A stretch of DNA of 9,311 bases. Source: Ruminococcaceae bacterium UBA945 (GTDB lineage: Bacteria > Bacillota > Clostridia > Oscillospirales > Acutalibacteraceae). The position numbers were made by a program, and so were the translations under genes. The stretch covers positions 8,691-18,001 of the forward strand of contig DBCZ01000083.1 of NCBI GenBank assembly GCA_002293315.1. Reading direction: 5' to 3'. Of the stretch, positions 5,426 to 9,311 are shown in pieces. The number at the start of each line of letters is the position of its first letter. Position 1 is the stretch's first letter. The notes under the pieces were generated by a model. It was not told where the DNA came from, searched no databases, and worked only from the letters and a program-made list of their open reading frames with translations.

Positions 5426-6763
5426 TTATATCCCCATAATTGAGCTTGCAATTGCGAAATAAATCATCAGCGCCGAGGCATCGACAATCGTCGTGATAAA
5501 CGGGCCGGCCATCACAGCGGGGTCGAAGCCGATTTTCTTCGCGAGCATCGGCAGGATTCCTCCCGCAATATTCGCAACGGCAACGACGGCTATAAGCGTG
5601 AAGCTCACCACAAGCGAAACCTCAAAGCCCGCTCTGTCAAACAGCATGAGCTTGGCAAAATTTACTATCGCTAAGCTCAGGCCAATCATGCAGGAAACCA
5701 CGGCCTCTTTGCCGATAACTCTGCCTATATCCCGGAACTTCAGCTCGCCGAGCGCAAGCCCGCGGATTATCGTAACAGACGACTGACTGCCGGAATTTCC
5801 GCCCGTACCCATGAGCATGGGGATAAAGCTTGTGAGAATCACGGCGGCGGCAAGCGCGCCCTCATATGCCGAGATTATCATACTCGTGAACGTGGCGGAA
5901 ATCATGAGAACAAGAAGCCACGGCGTGCGCTTCTTCCAGATTTCAAGCACGTTCATCTTTACGTAAGGCTTGTCTGTGGGCGAGATGGCGGCCATCTTTT
6001 CGATGTCCTCTGTCGCCTCCTCCAAAATGACATCGAGGGCGTCATCAACGGTGACGATGCCTACGAGGCGGTTCTCTGCGTCTACCACGGGCACGGCGAG
6101 GAAGTCGTATCTGCTCAGAAGCGCCGCAACCTCTTCCTGGTCTGTATCTGTGTGCACATACTTGACGTTCGTCTCCATTATGTCTTTGACGAGAACGTCG
6201 CGGGATTCCGCAAAAATCAAATCCTTGACGGTCACGATGCCTTCAAGTCTTCCTGTACTGTCTGTGACGTAGCAGGTGTAAACCGTCTCCTTATCCACAC
6301 CCGTGGCGCGGATCTTGTCAAAGGCCTGGCGAACCGTCATCATCCTTTTGAGGGCGACATACTCCATCGTCATGATGCTTCCGGCACTGTCTTTTGGGTA
6401 ATTGAGCACCTGATTTATCATCGTGCGCGTGTCGCTGTCCACATGCCGCAGGATTCTCTTTACGACGTTTGCGGGCATTTCCTCAATCATGTCAACGGCG
6501 TCATCCAGAAAAAGCTGACCTATAACCTCATCCATTTCCCTGTCGCTGAAGCCTCTTACAAGCACCTCCTGCGAATCGGAATCCATATAGGCGAAGGCCT
6601 CGGCGGCAAGCTCTTTCGGCAGAATGCGAAAGACGATGGGCATTCTTTCCTCAGGAAGCTCCTCCAGCATCATTGCGGCGTCTGCAGGGTTCATATCCTT
6701 CAGCGCCAGTGCGATTTCAGAATACTTCCTCTCATCAAGCAAATCCAGAATTGTTTTTGTCAT
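5426..6763 (-). CDS. mgtE: Magnesium transporter MgtE
   Basis: 445 residues, the usual MgtE length; ATG 6763 follows GGGAGG by about 8 nt. The order is standard. A cytosolic helical MgtE_N domain (about 1-125) has the repeated acidic 'MLEELPEE / DMIEEMP' turns. Two CBS domains follow (about 135-190 and 195-250, each ending in GIVTV.D). Then a connecting 'plug' helix (about 250-275) and a five-helix membrane domain (about 280-445). The pore signature LMGTGGNSGSQSS (317-329) is present. So is the segment DPAVMAGPFITTIVDASALMIYF region (414-436), whose Asp428 corresponds to the Mg2+-selecting Asp of the Thermus protein. It works as a homodimeric channel in the cytoplasmic membrane, closing when cytosolic Mg2+ fills acidic sites between the N and CBS domains. 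All expected domains and key residues are present. Transcription begins in a structured leader (6764-6968). Confidence 0.97.
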   Translation of the reverse strand: MTKTILDLLDERKYSEIALALKDMNPADAAMMLEELPEERMPIVFRILPKELAAEAFAYMDSDSQEVLVRGFSDREMDEVIGQLFLDDAVDMIEEMPANVVKRILRHVDSDTRTMINQVLNYPKDSAGSIMTMEYVALKRMMTVRQAFDKIRATGVDKETVYTCYVTDSTGRLEGIVTVKDLIFAESRDVLVKDIMETNVKYVHTDTDQEEVAALLSRYDFLAVPVVDAENRLVGIVTVDDALDVILEEATEDIEKMAAISPTDKPYVKMNVLEIWKKRTPWLLVLMISATFTSMIISAYEGALAAAVILTSFIPMLMGTGGNSGSQSSVTIIRGLALGELKFRDIGRVIGKEAVVSCMIGLSLAIVNFAKLMLFDRAGFEVSLVVSFTLIAVVAVANIAGGILPMLAKKIGFDPAVMAGPFITTIVDASALMIYFAIASSIMGI

Positions 6764-6968
6764 CTCTGTACCTCCCTTGCGAATGTCGAGTCGTTTCGAG
6801 AGTTACAGCAAAAAGCCGGCGGGCATAAATCTTTGCGGCTAAACGAGGTTTCGCAAAGTAAAAATCCGCCCTTTGGGCTTTATGCCGTCGCTACTTCGAA
6901 CAGTCTCCACTTTGCTCACTCCTTTTTATTATAGTAGTGATGGATTAAGCCGAAAGCCAAAATCCACC
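6764..6968 (-). promoter_or_regulatory. Structured mgtE leader with a possible attenuator; not a recognisable M-box
   Basis: The leader RNA can form these helices. H0: TGGATT/AATCCA (6966-6961 with 6946-6941). P1: GGCATAAA/TTTATGCC (6886-6879 with 6829-6822), enclosing P2, GCCC/GGGC (6878-6875 with 6871-6868), and P3. P3 is CTTTGCG+AAAC paired with GTTT+CGCAAAG (6858-6852 and 6851-6848 with 6844-6841 and 6837-6831), with a 3-nt bulge. An alternative helix AGCCG/CGGCT (6840-6836 with 6818-6814) is followed by TTTT and overlaps both P3 and the span of P1, so the two folds exclude each other. The conserved M-box segments are absent. The pairings are seen; regulation is inferred. Confidence 0.5.
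6839..6910 (-). CDS. Possible 23-codon leader ORF upstream of mgtE
   Basis: GTG at 6910 lies 8 nt after AGGAG (6923-6919) and opens a 23-codon frame beginning METVRSSDGIKPKG (GTG read as Met) and ending with TAG at 6841-6839. The stop falls inside the P3 helix of the leader, so ribosomes on this ORF would open P1, P2 and P3. No Pro-rich, acidic or other obvious sensing run is seen. It may be chance; the good ribosome-binding site and position are the only support. Confidence 0.3.
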   Translation of the reverse strand: METVRSSDGIKPKGRIFTLRNLV

Positions 6969-6974
6969 AAATAT

Positions 6975-7003
6975 AATGTACGACAATTCCGGTGATTTGT
7001 CAA
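6975..7003 (-). promoter_or_regulatory. Promoter for mgtE
   Basis: Minus strand: perfect TTGACA at 7003-6998, a 17-nt spacer, TACATT at 6980-6975. The start is predicted near 6968, giving a leader of about 205 nt. A TATAAT also lies at 6933-6928 with only a poor -35 (TTTCGG, 16-nt spacer) and might be a second, weaker start near 6921. Confidence 0.65.
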
Positions 7004-7042
7004 GCGAAAGCCCTGCTGTAACTGCAAAGAAAAAATGCCGGA

Positions 7043-7071
7043 TTTACACCGCGAACATTATATACTATAAT
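7043..7071 (+). promoter_or_regulatory. Promoter of the lipoprotein gene
   Basis: TTTACA (7043-7048), a 17-nt spacer, TATAAT (7066-7071). The start is predicted near 7078, about 31 nt before the GTG start codon. It is back-to-back with the mgtE promoter, 40 bp apart. Confidence 0.82.
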
Positions 7072-7108
7072 AATAGTAAAATGATTTCAAAGAGAGGGTG
7101 AGGCTCAC

Positions 7109-7882
7109 GTGAAGAGGCGCGCAAAGAGGTGTTTTGCACTGCTTCTTAGCTGTGTGTTTTTCATCTCTCTCCTCTCCTGCGGGCGATATGATGAAGACAA
7201 GGCGCGGCTTTCCGAATTCTTTCAGCTTCTTTATGACCGCCCCAATGAAACGATTGATGAATTCATCGAAGCTGCGGTGCTTGCCCCCGCGAGCGAGACG
7301 CCGCGTGAGGCCCTCACAAGGGAGCAGCCTGCATATGATATGTTCGGCCCGTATATCGCGATAGAATATATGGATACATTCCTGCAAAACAAAGTGCTGG
7401 GCTATGCTGATTATGAATTTCTCTCCGCCTTCACCGCGCTTGAGCTTGAAGAACAGCCCAAGGATTCGGAGAGCCTTGTTAAGTATTCCTTCACTGTGAT
7501 GACAGAGGCGACGGATTTGAACGGTGACGCGCAAAACGTAGAAATCGGCGGGACGCTTTGGCTGAACGATGATGGAAAAGTAACGCGCCTGTATTACGAC
7601 AACAGCTATGCCGCCGAATATGTCAGCCTTTTTCCCAAGCAGGAAGACAGTACCACCTATAAGCTGAGAATAGTCACGCCGCCTCTCCAAGGCTTCATTT
7701 TTACCGCAGAATTAAAAGGAGATAACTTGAGCGAGGATATTCTTTTTGAGTCTCTGCGAAACGAGCTGAGGAAAAACCTCTATAGTCAATATCTTGCCGG
7801 GAGCCTTGATTATGCGCTCAGAGGCGAGGAATATGAGAAAGAATTCTTTGATAATCTTGAGATTGAGGTAACAGCTGAATAA
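7109..7882 (+). CDS. Lipoprotein of unknown function
   Basis: 257 residues from a GTG start preceded by GAGGGTGAGG at 5 nt. The N-terminus is a lipoprotein signal: basic MKRRAKR, a hydrophobic stretch (about 8-22), and the lipobox LLSC with Cys24, followed by Gly. It should be anchored to the outer face of the membrane after cleavage at Cys24. The mature part (about 230 residues) is acidic and mixed alpha/beta. It begins with a helical segment (LSEFFQLLYDRPNETIDEFIEAAV) and later has strand-like stretches (EIGGTLWLNDDGKVTRLYYDNS) as in substrate-free NTF2- or cystatin-like scaffolds, but I do not recognise a family. It has its own promoter and a terminator directly after the stop, so it is a single-gene unit. 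Divergence from mgtE gives no firm functional link. Confidence 0.88.
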   Translation: MKRRAKRCFALLLSCVFFISLLSCGRYDEDKARLSEFFQLLYDRPNETIDEFIEAAVLAPASETPREALTREQPAYDMFGPYIAIEYMDTFLQNKVLGYADYEFLSAFTALELEEQPKDSESLVKYSFTVMTEATDLNGDAQNVEIGGTLWLNDDGKVTRLYYDNSYAAEYVSLFPKQEDSTTYKLRIVTPPLQGFIFTAELKGDNLSEDILFESLRNELRKNLYSQYLAGSLDYALRGEEYEKEFFDNLEIEVTAE

Positions 7883-7893
7883 ATTTAAGCGAC

Positions 7894-7929
7894 GCAAAAG
7901 GAGAGGCAGATGCCTCTCCTTCGTTTTGC
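7894..7929. terminator. Bidirectional terminator between the lipoprotein and degV-like genes
   Basis: Perfect 9-bp stem AGGAGAGGC (7899-7907)/GCCTCTCCT (7912-7920) with loop AGAT. It is flanked by GCAAAA on the left and TTTTGC on the right (7894-7899 with 7924-7929), giving U-tracts in both directions. It starts 11 nt after the lipoprotein stop. Confidence 0.92.
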
Positions 7930-7945
7930 CTTAAATCCTGACAAT

Positions 7946-8818
7946 TTATCTTTTATTCGCTATGAAGAACAGCGCTATCGTGCCCGGACCAGCATGCGAG
8001 CCAATCACAGGACCGATGAAGTTGATTCTGAAGTTCTTTACGCCCAGCTTCTTCTGAATTTGGTCTCTGACATATTCAGCGTCTTCAAGAGAATCAGCGT
8101 GGCTGATGAAAACGGTCTGATTCTTGGCGTCTATTGCGGTTTCGGCCATCTTTTCCACAAGATTATCAAGCGATTTCTTCCTGCCTCTGGCTTTTGACAC
8201 GGGAATGAGGTGACCCTCGTCGTCAACGTGCAGCACCGGCTTGATATTGAGCATTGAGCCGAAAACGGCAGCGGCGGCAGAAACGCGCCCGCCTCTCTTG
8301 AGATGGAAGAGGTCGTCTACCGTGAACCAATGCGCCAGCTTGAGGAGATTTTCATCCAGCCAGGTCTTGACCTCGTCTATCGTGGCGCCGTCTTTTTTCA
8401 TGTTGGCGGCATAGAAGACGAGCAAGCCCTCGCCCATAGATGCGGCGAGCGTATCAACGCAGTAAATCTTTCTGTCCGGGTACATGGATTTCAGCTCTTC
8501 CGCTGCAAACTGCGAGGCCTGGAACGTACCGCTTAATCCGGAGGAAAAGCCGATGTAGAGAATGTCTTCTCCCTCTTCGAGTATGGGCTTGAAGAACTCT
8601 ACGAACGCGTCGGGGTTAATCTGTGCCGTCACTGATTGCTGCCCAGCTCGCAGTTTACTGTAGAACTCCGGTGAAGAGAGCTCGCGCTCATCGGGATAGT
8701 TCGCGTAGGTTTTGCCGTCAATTGTGAAGTGGAGGGGTGCTACTATTACACCCAGCTCTTTTACGATTTCCGCGTTCAAATCCGTCGTGGAATCAGTTAT
8801 AATCCTGTAATCTGCCAT
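7946..8818 (-). CDS. degV: DegV/FakB family fatty-acid-binding protein
   Basis: 290 residues from ATG 8818, which follows GGGGAGAG at about 5-7 nt. An in-frame ATG at 8833 would add MGREK, but the purine-rich Shine-Dalgarno lies between the two, so 8818 is chosen. DegV features: the N-terminal strand with ITDSTTDL (7-14), PLHF(T)IDGK(T)Y (28-38), TAQINPD (64-70), IGFSSGLSGT (89-98), VDTLAASMGEG (121-131), RGGRVS (175-180), KPVLHVDDEGHLIPVSKARGR region (193-213), and the closing GPVIGSHAGPG (269-279). FakB-type DegV proteins hold a fatty acid in a buried tunnel and present its carboxylate to the kinase FakA, yielding acyl-phosphate for phospholipid synthesis. The SSGLSGT and SHAGPG loops contact the head group. 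No fakA is in the window. Many Firmicutes have several DegV paralogues, and chain preference cannot be read from the sequence. Confidence 0.95.
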   Translation of the reverse strand: MADYRIITDSTTDLNAEIVKELGVIVAPLHFTIDGKTYANYPDERELSSPEFYSKLRAGQQSVTAQINPDAFVEFFKPILEEGEDILYIGFSSGLSGTFQASQFAAEELKSMYPDRKIYCVDTLAASMGEGLLVFYAANMKKDGATIDEVKTWLDENLLKLAHWFTVDDLFHLKRGGRVSAAAAVFGSMLNIKPVLHVDDEGHLIPVSKARGRKKSLDNLVEKMAETAIDAKNQTVFISHADSLEDAEYVRDQIQKKLGVKNFRINFIGPVIGSHAGPGTIALFFIANKR

Positions 8819-8870
8819 CTTTTCTCTCCCCATAGTTTATTTTCAGCACACGAAATAATGCTTCATGCTA

Positions 8871-8899
8871 ATTATACACAGCTATGTCCGGCTTGTAAA
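8871..8899 (-). promoter_or_regulatory. Promoter of the degV-like gene, reaching into the end of ruvX
   Basis: Minus strand: TTTACA at 8899-8894, a 17-nt spacer, TATAAT at 8876-8871. The -35 box lies inside the last ruvX codons and the -10 lies after the ruvX stop. The start is predicted near 8864. It lets degV be expressed independently of ruvX. Confidence 0.82.
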
Positions 8900-9311
8900 G
8901 CCGTGGTTTCTTCTGTAGTCAAGATAATTCTGGAGAATTATCACCGCGGCGACTGCGTCAACAACCGCCTTGCGCTTCTTACCGCGCGTATTCGTTTCAT
9001 TGAGGAAATTATGCGCGCTCACCGTCGTGCCTCGCTCGTCCATAAATTCAACGTGCAGCCCCGATTCCTCCGCAAGCTTTTCGCCGATTTCCCTCGCATT
9101 CCTCGCACTTTCGCCCTCGGTGCCGTCCATGTTTCTCGGCAACCCGATAACCATTTGCTCTACGCGATTCTCTGCCGCTTTTGCAATAATAGAAGCTACC
9201 AGCCTCTCTCGATTTTTTTCTTCAATTATACCCAGCGGCGTAGCAATAATTTCATCTTTATCGCAGATTGCAAGGCCTGTTCTCGCCTTGCCTAAGTCAA
9301 CGCCCAGAATA
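8882..9311 (-). CDS. ruvX: RuvX/YqgF family RNase H-fold nuclease, N-terminus cut by window edge
   Basis: 143 codons' worth of open frame from the right edge to TAG at 8884-8882. The first visible residues are ILGVDLGKARTGLAIC, the family start, so probably only two to five residues lie beyond the edge. Features: the first catalytic Asp in GVDLG with the following RTGLA; VIGLPRNMDGTEG (about 53-65); FMDERGTT(V)S with conserved Asp-Glu-Arg; and the final DAVAAVIILQNYL helix with the last acidic residue. RuvX/YqgF is a cytoplasmic RNase H-like nuclease linked to pre-16S rRNA 5' maturation and, by earlier naming, Holliday-junction resolution. Length, about 145 residues, is normal. In many Firmicutes the order is alaS-ireB-ruvX-DUF1292; here degV follows instead, and anything upstream is beyond the window. 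Confidence 0.95.
   Translation of the reverse strand, partial: ILGVDLGKARTGLAICDKDEIIATPLGIIEEKNRERLVASIIAKAAENRVEQMVIGLPRNMDGTEGESARNAREIGEKLAEESGLHVEFMDERGTTVSAHNFLNETNTRGKKRKAVVDAVAAVIILQNYLDYRRNHGFTSRT

Noticed and set aside
6152..6934. 260-codon plus-strand frame opposite mgtE and its leader.
   Set aside because: It is antisense to the clear MgtE frame, has no ribosome-binding site, and its composition is that of a shadow frame.
7090..7130. GGGTGAGGCTCAC on the plus strand resembles the start of the M-box riboswitch.
   Set aside because: The rest of the M-box core is missing, the match faces away from mgtE, and it is the ribosome-binding region and start of the lipoprotein gene.
7719..7745. 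Internal AAGGAGATAAC-TTG inside the lipoprotein gene, as an alternative start.
   Set aside because: It is in frame within a continuous ORF that has a signal peptide, promoter and its own start; most likely chance coding of Lys-Gly-Asp.

Overview
The window looks like chromosomal DNA from a Gram-positive anaerobe of the Clostridia (Bacillota), probably an uncultured gut or rumen lineage. The evidence is a DUF1292 (YrzB-type) protein, a 6S RNA of the Firmicutes shape, a LytR-CpsA-Psr cell-wall protein, a DegV/FakB fatty-acid-binding protein, strong Shine-Dalgarno sequences, and sigma-A-type promoters with 17-bp spacers in front of almost every unit. No tRNA, rRNA, CRISPR array, transposase or phage gene is visible.

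Layout. 1-2040 (minus): an LCP-family protein running off the left edge, with an acidic DPYSEPE heptad-repeat tail, preceded by a GtrA-like four-helix membrane protein; each has its own promoter. 2052-2573 (minus): about 520 bases without a convincing gene. They are bounded by a near-consensus promoter and an intrinsic terminator and are full of complementary helices, including an interleaved (pseudoknot) pair. I read this as an independently transcribed large structured noncoding RNA, the most interesting object here. 2765-3291 (plus): the DUF1292 protein followed at once by 6S RNA. 3376-4140 (plus): a cysteine-rich protein of unknown function. It ends at a repeat-like element and a bidirectional terminator shared with the convergent Gfo/Idh/MocA oxidoreductase (4305-5348, minus).

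5426-6763 (minus) is the Mg2+ channel/transporter MgtE, preceded by a leader of about 200 nt with several hairpins, a possible 23-codon ORF and a possible attenuator. It does not match the M-box. 7109-7882 (plus) is a lipoprotein of unknown function transcribed divergently from mgtE. A second bidirectional terminator separates it from the convergent degV-like gene (7946-8818, minus), which follows ruvX (8882 to the right edge, minus).

The genes are mostly single-gene transcription units for cell-envelope work (LCP, GtrA, lipoprotein), ion homeostasis (MgtE), lipid metabolism (DegV/FakB), RNA regulation (6S) and nucleic-acid maintenance (RuvX). No multi-gene pathway is evident. The novelty lies in the intergenic RNA: the 2052-2573 transcript and the mgtE leader.
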